Counted from the first letter of the stretch, positions 46,684 to 59,217 are shown. The stretch is 64,000 bases of DNA from Ophiura sarsii (GCA_035610835.1 CM069441.1:100871606-100935605); one strand, 5' to 3'. Program-made: numbers and translations. The notes: generated from the sequence alone by a model not told the origin.

Positions 46684-46947
46684 CTCTCTAAATGTAAAAC
46701 GAGTGGAAAGAGTGGAAATTCACTCGAAAAGGAGTAAAGGGAGTGAAACGCAGGACAACCTGTTTTAGAGTGGAAAATGTCCACTCTAAAATGAGTGTGA
46801 AAGTTAATTTTTCACTCTCAATAGAGTGGAACATTGTCATATAAAATCCCCTTTCACTCCTTTTAGAGTGTTTTTCCACTTAAAAACGTGTTGTCCTGCG
46901 TTTAACCCCTTGAAAGAGTGGAAAACCACTCTTTTACATTTAGAGAG
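46684..46947. mobile_element. TA-flanked foldback MITE with 19-bp perfect ends
   Basis: ATACTCTCTAAATGTAAAA at 46681-46699 and its exact complement at 46932-46950, with TA at 46682-46683 and 46948-46949 as the presumed target. Further mirrored blocks (gcaggacaac / gttgtcctgc, gagtggaaa / tttccact) extend the arms. It lies about 45 bp after the SINE. Confidence 0.8.
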
Positions 46948-46950
46948 TAT

Positions 46951-47448
46951 AGATGAAATAAGATCAATTACCGGACTCCCTATCTGTGATTGTTACTCCT
47001 TTGCTGAAAATCGTCAGTCATGACAGGTACGAACCAACCAACCAGCTAACCAAGATGATCATGTTTTGATTTTAGCTGACTTATTGAAACTCTTCATACA
47101 TACCCAAAGATACATACCATGAATTAATTAAGTATTAGTATTTTGGTCACGTGCTTAAGGCTTCCAGTACCACCTTCACCTTGAAACATTACTTTCAGTA
47201 AATCTACACCGAGGAAGACCAACCACCACGGTAAAGTTAATCAACAATTGTGAAGTCAGTCCACACACAAATTGTTACACGATACAAAGCCTTCTTCAGG
47301 TAATACGATGATAGGACATAAATAACGTTAGCATTTCACAAGAAAATGACGCAGTCGTGCGATAACTGTGTCAAGACCTAGATATTCGCGATGAAAGTTA
47401 GTTGCGCTACAGTTATAGACGTACTAATAATGCTAGTCTAGTTTGTAT
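46951..47448. other. No recognisable feature
   Basis: No repeat or gene is recognised. Confidence 0.45.
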
Positions 47449-48018
47449 TTAAAGGGGCATCATACTATTTCGGTTAGTATCTAAAGCAATATGATAAAGA
47501 TGAAGCATGTGGGGGCTGAAAGCACAAGATAAGAATAACGTTTCCTGACCCTTCAAAATCGGATTGAAGTCGAAAAGGATTGAAGTAATGAGATCAAGAA
47601 ACAACAAGAACCCCTGTCACACTGATCAAAAAAGAGTCTGATCTATGCTGTAATACATGAACATACCTGATTGATAAGTTGTGATTGGGTCAAAAAGAGC
47701 ATTGCAGAAAAAGCATATTTTAAAAATAATAGTTTTTGGAACCTAAGTAATACTTAGGCATAATATATACAAACTACCATCTGAAACCGTTTACCTTAAT
47801 TCGCCGTCTATCATGTAAAAGTTCACCATTTTGTTGTAGATCACATTGAAATGATCAGCATCCCTCACCACATAACTTCGGCTTCAACCAAATTTCAATC
47901 TACCACCATTATTCAACTGTTTTCCCATCACTTCAGGGTTCCTACGTACCTTATCTATTGAAACAATTCCTTTTTTCCAAATTTCATTTTTCTCGGCAAT
48001 CTCTCAATGCCCCTTTAA
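47449..48018. mobile_element. TTAA-ended foldback, AAAGGGGCA family, long copy
   Basis: TTAA lies at 47449-47452 and 48015-48018. Left TTAAAGGGGCAT, right ATGCCCCTTTAA. It shares acttaggcataa, accatctgaaaccgt and ccttaattcgccg with 26280-26524 but is 325 bp longer, so the short copy is an internal-deletion derivative or the long one has gained sequence. Confidence 0.75.
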
Positions 48019-48835
48019 GCGCTTTTACATCAATACAGTTCAATGCAAAGTAAAACATCCAACTTTAAACAATATATACTTTTGCAACAGTCTCGCCTCA
48101 ATCCAAAAACACCCTTTGACAGTTTCAGTTTGACCATACTTTAAGCTGACATTATATAACGACAACCTATTTTAAACATAGCTGTCTAGAGACTGTCCAC
48201 TGCCGAGGGCAAATGTTTTGGACTGAACATTAGATAGATTAATGTGAACCCTGTGGCTTGGCTTGTCTCAATAGCAAGATCATATCCTTAATCAATATGC
48301 ATGTGCGTTGTCTACCTGTCTTGTACAGGTGCTTAAGGGCATCTTATACAGCGATTAAGGGTACCTGGTACCATAATATTGAATTTGTTTAAGTAAAAGT
48401 GGTTCAAAATATTGATGTACTTTAGGGGTCTTTTCCATATACTCTTTCACAGCTTTCCCCATCTTTTCCTAGGGAAAGCTGTGTGTATGAATTTATACTT
48501 TGCACATAGAAGTCATCCAGATGTGCACCCAAAAAGGAAACACTGTAAGGCATGAACAATGCATATAGTCTATTTGGCCATCATGAGACAGTGATGTAAC
48601 TGCGTATTCTACTAATTGCAGCACATAACACCTAGGCGCGCGCTGGCATATACACACAAGCATTGAAAGATGAAAGATACATACGTGTGCATACGTGTCC
48701 GGATGAAGCCAAATAGAGTATAACATGGCTGACAGCGTATTGATCCTTTAATCCATACACATACACATAGCAGAAATACATAAAACACGATATCCAGACT
48801 CCAAGATTCAGTTAGAAGATACTGGTAATTTCCCA
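48019..48835. other. No recognisable feature
   Basis: A small inverted pair (cacagctttcccc / ggaaagctgtg, about 48449-48484). Short frames only. Confidence 0.45.
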
Positions 48836-49110
48836 GGGGTGGGGGAACCCCCAAATTATATTTTGGTAGGGGTATGCCGCTTAAGGTTTGAAATCCTGAC
48901 CCTCTTTTAAAGGTGTTTTATCTAAACAAAATGGCTGATTTGACTTGTTTTTTTGCAATTCACGATTTTGGAGCCATGTTTGAGGAATCTTTTTGCAATT
49001 TTGTTTGGGACCCATGTTTAGGATTTTCCAGCACGAACTATTCCCCATGTTTACAAATGTTTGCAATACCCGTATCCCTCCCATATATTCTTATACCAAG
49101 TAATCTCATT
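48836..49110. repeat. Probable dispersed repeat (GGGGTGGGGGAACCCCC start)
   Basis: The GGGTGGGGGAACCCCC edge, followed by a T-rich body with iterated ccatgttt(a/g)(g/c), looks like a transposable-element end. I have no second copy in the window to prove it. Confidence 0.3.
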
Positions 49111-51053
49111 CAAATTTACCCTGTGTGAAAAAACCCAATGTAGATGCAGCTTGTGAAGAAAAAAAATAATGCTACTTTCCTTAAATAACGGATACATTAA
49201 GCGGATATGTTGTAGAACATTGCCTATTTATCAAGGTAATTACACAATATTAAAATTGATGTGTGAAACCAGCCTACACATCCAGACACCGCGACGCCCG
49301 AGGCAACATATTTTTATACGGAATATTTCAGCAGGTGATTCCCACATAAGACTTGTACTAATTGAATTGTTAGATGACTTACTTCCGAAATCAATATGCA
49401 TGGCAGTTGTTCATCTCTAGAGATTCGTTTCACCTGCTTGTTCGGAAGTACTCAGACATGGGGGGAAACAAATCCAAATATTTTCATTTAGCATAACATA
49501 AATAGAAAAGTCACAATAGTAAATTAGTATGTAGAAAACAATGTAGTTGTGTTTTTATGATGATACTATTATCCTGTATTCACTTTGCTCGGCTGAGATA
49601 TCTGCTTTTTCCGGTGACACAGACATGATCGAGAAAAACAATTTAACTTTGGCCTAATTTATCCTTCAAATGGAATCCCACACAAGCATGGGTATTTCCC
49701 TTTTAAAGGGAATTTTTATTTACAAATCAATCACTATTCAGTCCTTTATATGAAGCTATAAGCATTTTCTGACATGCTCTACAAAGAATTCTAACAATAT
49801 TGAACAGATTCCTGGTGTCTTTGGCCTCAATTTAATATATTTTTCCAATTTGTTGACACGAAAAGTCCATAACTTGAAAATGCGCAATCAACAACAAAAT
49901 TGTTATAGCTTATTTGATTAATTTTAGTATATTTTGTGAATGAGCAAAAACATGATTGGCATGAACATATTAGCACTTAAGTAGCAAGTCAGTCAACATC
50001 GCAGACAGGTACATGTATGACTCTTGTCAAGTCCTTCTTAATTGTCCTCAGGTCAAATCAATGTCCGGTCAAATCAATTCAAGCCACTTGACTGGTTTGC
50101 CTGACTTTGGTTATATTCACAGTTTTAAAACAGTGAATCAAGTCAATCAATCAGTCACAAAATGATGCAAGTCCCAAGTCATTGTGTCAAGTCGCTATGA
50201 TGCTGTGAAAACCTCAAAACTACAAATCAAGACATTCCTTATACAGACACAAACTTTAACCAAATAAAAAATGTGAATTATCTCATCATTCCTATTATCC
50301 GGTGTCCTCTGTCGAATTATCTCATCAAATCAAAAAATAACAGTGAGCCATCACAAATGTCCTTCAAATGTGCAATTAATTAGACAGTTTTGATACAATA
50401 ACAAACCTGTTCGAAGACTAGGATTGTTTGGACTTAAACTTTTATATTCATATAAGTCTGGAAATCACAATATCTTACACAAAAATATCAGAACTGTTAG
50501 TAGTTGTTTGAAACTTTGTGTATATCCACCAAAAATGTATACATATAGGTTAAGCATAAAACCAGAGTAGAGTCTTATAATGGAATTCCATCCGGCGTTG
50601 ATGATATCGCATGCTTGCAGTCATGCACCAAAAGTTCCGCTATATTACTATACACAAAACTTGAAATGTGTGCGATAAGAGTCCATCAAACTGTGTCGCA
50701 CTGTCAGGAGTAGATTTTTGTATTAAAGAAAAGCCAGGACAGGAAATGTTTCTGCTTCTATCGGGCTTTTAAATGTTGTCTTTTACATTTGTACGAGGAT
50801 TACCCATAGATTGTCCCACAGATATTGGGAGACATGACATTACCCAGATTCTCTGGGGGATGTAAGCCATAGGCGTATTAAACATGAACAAAAAAATCAT
50901 CCAAAATATCTCACTATCAAATTCAATGATGAAGCTCTTACATGCTGAAAAAGAATTGACAAAACAGATTTTTTTGTTTGTTGGTAATCCTAGGCCTGTT
51001 TATAACCTCTTGTGGGCAGACATTTGGGCAATGTCTGAAGTTAATGCCCCCAA
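49111..51053. other. No recognisable feature
   Basis: AT-rich sequence. A loose duplication (gtcaaatcaatgtccg / gtcaaatcaattcaag) lies at 50052-50082. No gene or further repeat is recognised. Confidence 0.45.
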
Positions 51054-51289
51054 AGAACACTTTCCACATGGCCGTTAGTTTTACCATATACAAACAGATT
51101 TTTCAGAAACCTTTCCCAACTTTTAAAGTCTATCTCAAGAATTACTGAACCAATACTAGGCATTTTTGTACTTAGTATATTGCAATTCGCATGTTGATTC
51201 CAAATATGGTAATGAAATTCAATAATATTGACATTTTTGAAACATTTTGTGAAATTTTAGCCTGTCGCCTGCCGCATGGAAAGTGCTAA
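51054..51289 (-). mobile_element. TTAA-ended MITE family A, copy 6 (degenerate ends)
   Basis: Left AACACTTTCCACATGGCCG, right GCCGCATGGAAAGTGCTAA. The TTAA targets are eroded and the CGTCTGCAGACG palindrome is deleted. Confidence 0.75.
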
Positions 51290-51591
51290 GATTACTTCGT
51301 TGTGCACGGCTTTATTCCATGTGAAAAGTGATGTCACAAGTTATGGAGGTATAGATAATGCCAACTTTTGCACTCATTTTGATTCCATCTATGTTTTAGT
51401 ATAATGCATTTGAAAATGTTTTTAAGCTTTGCACATTTTCCAGTCCAAAATTTAAGCCTACATTTTGCAAAGTATAAATTCTGTCTAAGAGCACTGCATG
51501 TACAAACAGTGTTTTGAACGCGAGTTTAGTTTTAGATATTTTAAATGCACTTTAACAGACTTGTCTTGTACAGAAACCAACTATACATAAT

Positions 51592-51966
51592 GCCTCTCAC
51601 AATCGATGTTGAGTTTCCCGTTGCCGCCCGCGTCCAAAAACGGGCCTCGTCACTTACTTTAATTATTAATTATTTACACTTTCTGCCACAAAAAACGATG
51701 TTTCTTCATCGAAATTCACCTTTTTTTACCCGTTTTGTTACTACAAATCACGAAATTCATTCAAAAAGCACCTACAATACATTTATGATGGTCAACATAC
51801 AATATTGACCTTTAGAGCCAGTCGATTCATCCAAATACTGAAGCGTCTATTACAGTTCTATATCACAATAATTAAAATATCAAATAATTAATCATTAATA
51901 ATTAAAAGTCACCTCATCCCTTTTTTAAAACCTGCAACAGGAAACTCAACATCGATTGTGAGAGGC
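51592..51966. mobile_element. Foldback MITE with 27-bp perfect ends
   Basis: GCCTCTCACAATCGATGTTG and the next seven bases (51592-51618) are repeated exactly in inverse at 51940-51966, then diverge after one mismatch. An open frame of 87 codons from 51545 spans the left half and is a by-product. Confidence 0.8.
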
Positions 51967-52072
51967 CTATGGCAGGTTTGAGGTTTCCACATTAGGATAA
52001 GTTGGAAACACCCTTTCACAAACTTAATCAAATATCATACCCTCTCCTCTCCAAAAATTCTTAGAAAACGTG

Positions 52073-52260
52073 AGCTCATATCTTACCACATATTGCTTGA
52101 TGTAAATGGCAGCTACGAAGCCTGACAACCGATCCCAAAAGTATAACAAAACACGAGAGACTGCACGAGAGGCAGACGACTGATTCCCCAAGCGATAAAA
52201 CGCGCAGCGTCGTCGCACAAAATCAGGTCACGCGACTGATTCTCCCTACAGCATTTCAAA
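52073..52260 (-). promoter_or_regulatory. Possible 5' exon or promoter, CpG-rich, with donor
   Basis: On the minus strand this segment is CpG-rich (gcgacgacgctgcgcg) and ends GCAATATGTG|GTAAGATATG, a good 5' splice site at about 52095. The frame into it reads DRLSGFVAAIYIKQYV and is open upstream to 52218. It contains two partial copies of cgactgattc(t/c)cc. No family is recognised and no partner exon found. Confidence 0.25.
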
Positions 52261-54639
52261 CATCAATGCCACAATGATGTTGATTATGACAAATAAATTC
52301 GGTATTGTACTTACAAAGACGTTATATCTATTGGAATAATCTATGCAGGTAAATGATGAGAGGGGGAAGGACGATTTCCAGGTAGTGGGGGTAGGGGTGA
52401 GGGTATTTAGCCATAAAGAATGTGTTGTAAACTGACTAAGTAGTTTTTTCTACCAATTTTATGACTTTTTTTCATTTTGAGGGTACATGGACAAAAAGGG
52501 TCACAAAATGTTCACTAAAATAATGTTAATTTGTTGGCAATTTGTAACATTGTTGGTCTAATAATCGGTGTACATTGTCATATCATAACTTTGATCTATA
52601 ATTATCTGCAAATTACCATAATTCAGATTTCTAGGAATCTGCAAATGACTAAAATATTCTGTATAAATTAGCATAATCTCAATTTTTGTCTAATAATTTT
52701 TGTCCAATATTCTGCAAATGACCATGATTTTGGTCAATGAACCACTAAATTACCTTAAAACATTAACTTTATTCTAAAACAAATGTGACCCCTTGCTATA
52801 TTCAGGGGTCATGTTTCAAAACTTGTTTATGAATGGATCCAATTTCATCACCGCTGCTGGCATTTTTGCTAACACAACTAAATCTTAGCCCCCTTTCTCC
52901 CCTCCCACCCATTACATTCGCATGTGCCAATCTCAATAGGCATCATCAAAGTAACCACCATAGGCCTGACAGCATCATGACGCTCTGTGAAACACCAAAG
53001 AATAAATAGATCCAACTGCCATACCATGACACAAGAATATCATGTGCACAAAGATCCATTGCCCGCATTCGCATAGAAGAACGTCCTATCTTACTTTACT
53101 TGAACAGAGCCAATTTTTCATGCCTCCAAACTGCTTCACTCGACTAAAGAATAATAAAGAAGAGGAACTACTCGTCAATATTTCCTCTGCGGGCATACAT
53201 GGTTGAGGAAAGTGAATTCAAGTTCAACATTAGAAGACAAAACGTGTAGCCAAGTCCAATGTGCTCCACATTACAGATCCAAATGTACAGTTTGTTCAGT
53301 AAAAAAACGGCAAAGCAAAAAATATGAGGCATATGTTTATATGGGCATAAAGACTAATCCTATCTGTAATGGGTGTCTCTTTATAAAAATGTAATGTGCA
53401 TTACACACTACCATATGGACATGCCCGTTGTGTTTGTATTATGCCTTTCTTGACTATTACTGTATCTATAGATATGCTAGTTCAAATCAACTTACAATTT
53501 TCATAATGAGGCTCACCCTTTTAATACTGAACAGACTATAAGCAAGTGTGTGTTAGACCAAGAGGTTGAATTCAAATGGCAAAACAACAATATGAAAATA
53601 AAATTTGCTAATTAAAGATATAAAATACTATTTTTGCTCAAAATATAAGACATTTGATTTCCAGTGATTTATGAATATTAATCTAATTACACTTAGTTTC
53701 CATCCGGCCTTCTCTCGCATTCAATATCAGTAAACATATATAATCATATAGCACTCTCTATCTCAATCTGCATGGCCTAGATTGATTGTTTACAAATATT
53801 GAACAACTATGCTCTCTAATTTGTCATTTCCGGCAGATGTCACTTCACGCCGAGACTATTCTGCATCAGTAAATGACTCAATCATCGCCATACGATCAAC
53901 CACGGCGGCATCGTCCATGAACTTGACTGCCCATAAACATTTCCCGAATGCCATCGCAGGAAGAAAAAAACGGCAAGGTTTGAAAAACGGTGACATTGGT
54001 AGCCTTTAGCGAAAATGGCATCTGCCGTTTCTGAAATACCAAATGAAAGGTAAACGACTCGGCTAAAAAATGGTGACATTAGATGCCCTTGAGAAAACAG
54101 CAATAGCTAAAGATAGCGAGGCAAGAATGTGTTGGCATGGTGGATCAGCTAGCGTTTTAAGAAAGCATTCATGGCGGTCGGGTCACAACTTTTAGAGGGT
54201 GGTGGGAGGCGGTAAGGATTGTGATCTGTAATGCTTATTGAGTGCTTGGCACACGCTATGTAAATATCTGGCATTCTTCATTCGCAGACATATTATATGA
54301 TAATACCACACTAATAAATTGTGGGTCTCGTAAACTCTTGTGGCAGAAACATGGCCGTTTCAATGGCTCCCGTAATTTTCGTTTTCTAATTTCATGGTCA
54401 ATCAGAAAAAATTCTGATTTTAGTGTTGTAAAATTTACTTGTCTATCAACATCAGCAATGATTTGAAATTGCCATTAAAACTATAGTATATGCTTGGAAC
54501 AAAATAAAATGATTAGATAAATATATTATGGAAAATAATCAATCAAATAATGTAATAGGTTTGGAGGATTTGATACAAGCATCACACAGACATACAATAG
54601 ATTCCATCACATCATTATAGTTTTAAAGGAAAATATAAC
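52261..54639. other. No recognised gene
   Basis: Only short frames. 53809-54009 (plus) is open for 66 codons in slightly GC-richer DNA and has a repeated motif aaaa(a/t)ggtgacatt (53986, 54068), but no splice signals or domain convinced me. Confidence 0.4.
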
Positions 54640-55025
54640 CAGTGTTCAGACGAGAGGCACTAAGCTAGAGATTAGCTAGTCTCAAGACTAACATTTCAGT
54701 TGATGGCCGTATGAATCATGTCATGGTTATCTAACCTCGAGTCTAAAGCTGGAATTTTAACCCCACGAAATCTAGCGGTTAACTAGTCCTGAAGCGCTAA
54801 CCGAGAGTTAGTCAAGAACATGTCTGCAGTGTGAATCCTTCAAACATGTTAACCGCGAGTGAGATTTTTGTAAGGCCAATGCCTATGCATTACTTCTGTA
54901 AATCTGAGAATTGTGTGACCTCGAGTTAGTCTACAAGCTACCGCAGTGGTATTGCTAGACTCAAGGCTAAGATTGTCATCTGAAAAGGTTTTTTAAAGCT
55001 CCAGACTAGTGACTGTCTGAACAGG
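54640..55025. mobile_element. Foldback MITE with TGTTCAGAC termini
   Basis: CCAGTGTTCAGACGAG on the left and GACTGTCTGAACAGG on the right form a short inverted terminus. The interior has several mirrored gctagtctcaagac / gtctagac(t/c) and ctcgagtta blocks. The target duplication is not clear. Confidence 0.5.
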
Positions 55026-55169
55026 CCTATAGATACCTTTTTTGAAATTATCGTAAATCAGGTGAAGTAGCTTGTGATGTCATAAGCTTGACGTCTTTAT
55101 TCCCTCTGAATAAACATGTACAGAATAATTGCCGTTATCGCACGTTTTTACACATTTTTTACACATCTT

Positions 55170-55303
55170 TAATGTTTTCGCCCTGTCAAAAAGGTGCCCT
55201 GTCAAAAATAAGGGGGGGCAGGCGCCCTGTCAAAAATAAGTGGGGCGCAGGCGCCCTGTCAAAAGGCACACGAGCGGCCTTCCCCCCTAAATCCGCCCCT
55301 GGA
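55170..55303. repeat. Tandem GCCCTGTCAAAA repeat ending in a hAT-like terminus
   Basis: gccctgtcaaaa occurs at about 55180, 55196, 55224 and 55252 with agggggggcaggc linkers. The segment closes with AAATCCGCCCCTG, a CAGGGGCGGAT-type hAT terminus, but I find no matching left end. Confidence 0.5.
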
Positions 55304-55395
55304 TGCTCCACAAATATTCCAAAAGGTAACTATATTTCATTTATGTTGGTAATATAAATGTAATGAAACAGAATTTCGTAATAGTTACTATGCAT

Positions 55396-56587
55396 CAAGG
55401 GCGGCGGAACCGGGGGGCCAGGGGGGCACGTGCCCCTCCCATCCGTGAAAGTGGTGGGACACCATGTGCACTGTGCCCCCCTAGAATTTTGTGGCTGAAC
55501 TCCTTTAATCGAGCTCCACAACATTTGTTACCCCAAAATAATTGAGAAGATTGACTTTTAGTGTCAAAAATACATGAAATTCTCTTAAACTGCAGGCAAT
55601 TTTGCATTAAAACCCAAAAAAATTCGCGCGCTTTGCGCGCATTTGTCAAACAAACGTTTCCTTGCCAATTTTCCCCCCACGAAACACCCTTTGGCCCCAT
55701 TTATTTTTATGCTGGTGGTGCTGCCACTGATTGAGAGTATTAATGTCCTTCTTAGGTTGTAGCTGAGACGACTTCGTTTCAGTCCATAGTAGTTTTTTCC
55801 ATCCAAAAGTATGAGAGTCGCATTTTCAACAAGAATCACTTAGCATGGTTGTAGTCTTGTGAACATGACTTCAAAGCGCATCTAAATTATTGAGAAGATT
55901 GTTAACGGTAGCCTATATTTTCGCAAATAATACATTCGGTGTTGAAATTAAAATTGAGTTGCGCATCGCTCCTAAAGTACAAATGTTTATTATTAATTAA
56001 TTAATGTTAGTGATAAACATTTTATGCCATTTTCCGTTTCAAAATGGACCGCAAATGGCCTCATAATGCATCTAAAATTCCAAATTTAGCTCCACGGAAC
56101 CCACGCTGTAAGAAGCTCCGCTCCGCTTTCCAGGATCATAATCATTATACAAATGTTCAATTACTTCATTATTCATTATTGAAAAAATTCAGCAATTAAA
56201 TTGCCATTTTTCTTACAAAATAGACAAGAAATAGCCTTGATGCAGCGGAAATTCAAAACTTTCCGGGGCCCGGTAATCATAATATGTTCATTTTCATTAA
56301 TACTACTGATCACTTTTTGGAAATCTTGTCATTGGGTTGCGGATTTTTTTTTTTTTTTTAATTATTGCTGTATAAAGTACAATTTCGTGGGCCTTTACAA
56401 TGTCATGAATGTGTTAATTATATCAAAATACGCCATGAAATGGCCCCTGAGCGCATATCAAAACCCAAAATTTCCCGGGGCCCTTAAGCGGGCCCCGGAC
56501 CCCACGCCGCAAGGCGCTCCACTCGTTTCGCTTGCATGATCGTATTTTTCGTGCCCCCCCATTTTCAAATACGCTCCGCCGCGCCTG
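55396..56587. mobile_element. hAT-like element, 1.19 kb, 8-bp target duplication
   Basis: Perfect CTATGCAT octamers lie at 55388-55395 and 56588-56595. Ends: CAAGGGCGGCGGA on the left and, inverted, CAGGCGCGGCGGA on the right. Inside, blocks of the pattern 'atggcc ... cgcat ... aaaccca/aattc ... ccgggg' recur at about 55600, 56040, 56220 and 56440, an array of diverged subrepeats. Palindromic GC boxes (cgcgcgctttgcgcgc; gggcccttaagcgggcccc) are scattered in it. Frames inside (up to 112 codons) show no transposase domain. Confidence 0.75.
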
Positions 56588-56595
56588 CTATGCAT

Positions 56596-57795
56596 ATACA
56601 ATGCCTCGTTGCACTTTATAGGCCGAGTGAACACATATTGCACCTGGAATATTTGTGCGAAATGCATATTAGGCACAGGGCTATTGCAGTTGATTGCATT
56701 AGTACAGTGACAGGTTTGTAGCAGATTAACATGATGACCATGGCAAAATCTCTCAAAAATGAGGGAACATTATTGATCCTCCTGTAAACATATGGGTTAC
56801 AAAAATAAATAATAAATAAATTTTAAGGGTCAATTTTAATTTTGCTAGCAACACATCTCTACAAATAAAAATTATGTGAGTAACCCACCCCACACCCCAC
56901 ATGATGAAAGGATACATGTTCATATATTTATTTCATTTCAAGATAAGTTTTGAGGAATTATTTAAAATATCTACAAGCATTGACATTTTAAGTAACTTTA
57001 TTACATTTTACATTTTGTTAAGGTCAGTGGTTCTTGGAAAGTTGAAAGTTAATGCCAATGTCTTATATGTACATTGAGTAGTTGAAGCAATGAGTCAAAG
57101 AGCAATCCACAATCTCAATAAAAAGTATGTGGGTTACTTAGGAAGTTTTAGTTCAAGATTGACGGGTAAACTATTTTTATTTTAGAGGGCCTTGCTTGAA
57201 TGGCTATTTAGTCCAGGAAGTTGTAAGGATTCCATTGGAGACAGACTGGGTACAACTGGGATTACACACTAAGACCAGTAAGTTATGTAGGTTAAATATC
57301 TCAAGGGATATTATATGTTTACCATTATGGTTTGAGAAGTAGGGTGAGGAAGGCATGTTATGCTATATATTATGAAACTGTTATGCCAATGAGAAGAAAA
57401 ACCCTAAAAAAAAACCCAAGTTATCACATAATGTGGTCACCATATCAAAAAATCCCCAATTCTGACCATTCCATCTTTTACAATGTGGGTTGTGTAAACC
57501 CTCTTTTAATATTTTCATAGCTTAAAAACTTCTCTTTTATCAAGTAAAAAAATGCCAATTGATTGAAAATGTTCAGATTTGCTACTGTTAGAAATGCACT
57601 CAGTAGTTCCCTCATCCAGAATTAGCAAACGAAGCTGTTGATATCAACAGTCTTATATTAAACCTTTATTAAAACTTGTCATGGTTCAAGGTATCACATC
57701 ATAACTTGGAGGATATTTCAGCTTCATGATTACAGATGCAACTTCATCATTCAGTAGGCATAAATACCACAATTTCATTGGTTATTAGCATTTAA
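56596..57795. other. No recognisable feature
   Basis: AT-rich sequence. No repeat or gene is recognised. Confidence 0.5.
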
Positions 57796-57978
57796 TCACC
57801 CTTTTGTCCAACTATATGATACAAAATGTTGTATCACATAGTTCAGATGTTCGCATCTCGTATCACTCAGTGCGTATAGTCCGTAGTCGTTTAACACAAG
57901 CGCCATATCTCCAGATCGCGCAAGCTGCTGCTGTGCAAGCATAAGCGCGCAGTCATGTTGCGGTTTATGTATCGTCTG
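57796..57978 (-). other. Unassigned open stretch next to a foldback
   Basis: On the minus strand a frame is open from inside the neighbouring foldback (58014) to 57796. The part outside reads HDCALMLAQQQLARSGDMAL and VLNDYGLYALSDTRCEHLNY. The composition looks protein-like, but the start lies in a transposable element, no splice acceptor is clear and no family is recognised. A small hairpin (tgatacaaaatgttgtatca) lies at its end. Confidence 0.2.
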
Positions 57979-57980
57979 TA

Positions 57981-58228
57981 CACTGCAAGAACGTTGGGTA
58001 AACAATTTACCCAACGTTGGTTAAACTATGAACAACCCCGTTGTTGGGTAAATAATTACCAACGTTTGGTAAAATGTTGGCTAATTACCCAACGGTTGGG
58101 TAAAGTTTTGGCTAATTACCCAACCGTTGGGTAAAATTTCACCAACAGTTGGTTATTATTATTTACCCAACAACGGGGTTGTTCATAGTTTACCCAACGC
58201 TAAATAATTGCCCAACCCTTCTAACAGT
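57981..58228. mobile_element. TA-flanked foldback with perfect 35-bp arms
   Basis: Inner arms at 58022-58056 and 58158-58192 are exact complements (beginning TAAACTATGAACAACCCCG), separated by 101 bases made of iterated TTGGGTAA / TTACCCAA boxes. Outer ends CACTGCAAGAA and TTCTAACAG sit between TA dinucleotides. No frame is conserved. Confidence 0.8.
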
Positions 58229-59010
58229 ATACGTAATTGCAAATGTAAATTTCGAAGGTGTTTTTTCCTGTTTTCCATGTAATTACATGAAACTAAGCAT
58301 TTTACTGAATAATAAATTAGTTATCTCCTGTTTGCTCTTATGCAATACAAAATTATTTAATGGTTTGTGTTGGTAGCACATGAAGGCCTCATGTTTACGA
58401 ACCCGAACCATTAATATGTTTTCGTATTGCATGAACAAACAGGGGATAACAAATAATATCCAAACAAAATGTGCATTCACAAGACAAAATCAACTATATG
58501 GAATAGGGGGCGCTCAATGGAAAGATGGCTTTCTTTTCCTTTAAATCCTTACAAATTCACATCTAACGTATTCATAACCATATCACACCGTGAATATTGC
58601 CAGGAACAATTTATATTAGATAAAGCGAAGTGAATAATTTCCGACATAACCATGCAAATATTATTTTGTTGTAATCTACAGGGACGTATCGCATCCTATG
58701 AATTCCCCATGACTCAATGTAATGCTTAAGTGCAAGTTATATGAGCCATGCTTAGTTGACAGCACTGTTTAGGCTTGATGGCTTTAGATAAAAGCTATAG
58801 GCTGTGACACCTACAATATAAATGCTATATAAAAGCTAAGCTCTGTCATATAAATCATCACTAAAATGGTCACTGTAGATGAGTGCTTTTAATTCCTTAT
58901 AGCTCTCGGCAGCTACGCTGCCTCGTGCTATAAGTCATACTAAACTTGTACAACATTATGCTGGCAAGGACATTCCTTGCCCTTTGAAGTTGGCGGAAAT
59001 CAGACTTCAT
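58229..59010. other. No recognisable feature
   Basis: Contains an inverted pair tgcaatac...cctgttt (near 58328 and 58426). No gene is recognised. Confidence 0.45.
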
Positions 59011-59011
59011 A

Positions 59012-59200
59012 CTATTAAAGGTAGATGTTCCGATTTTCAACTTGACGTTTTCTATTCTACATGAAAGGTCATCCTTAAAAACGTCGCGTCCCAAAATTTG
59101 AGATGCATAGCTATTATGGTTCTTATTTTAGACGCACAAGATGCTGTGAACTACCCATTGAGTAGTACACAAACTATATCGGTGGTAACCACCATTCGCG
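59012..59200. repeat. Left copy of a direct repeat flanking the nested element
   Basis: gttccgattttcaa, ttttctattctacatgaa and ggtcatccttaaaa here match 60466-60640 (gttccgatcttaaa, ttttctattctacatgaa, ggtcatccttaaaa) in the same order and orientation, continuing through ggttcttattt and cacaaact. Confidence 0.65.
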
Positions 59201-59217
59201 GTAATTCAACGCTATTT

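Noticed and set aside
53809..54009. 66-codon plus-strand frame as an exon
   Set aside because: No convincing acceptor or donor and no recognisable family, though the composition is slightly protein-like.
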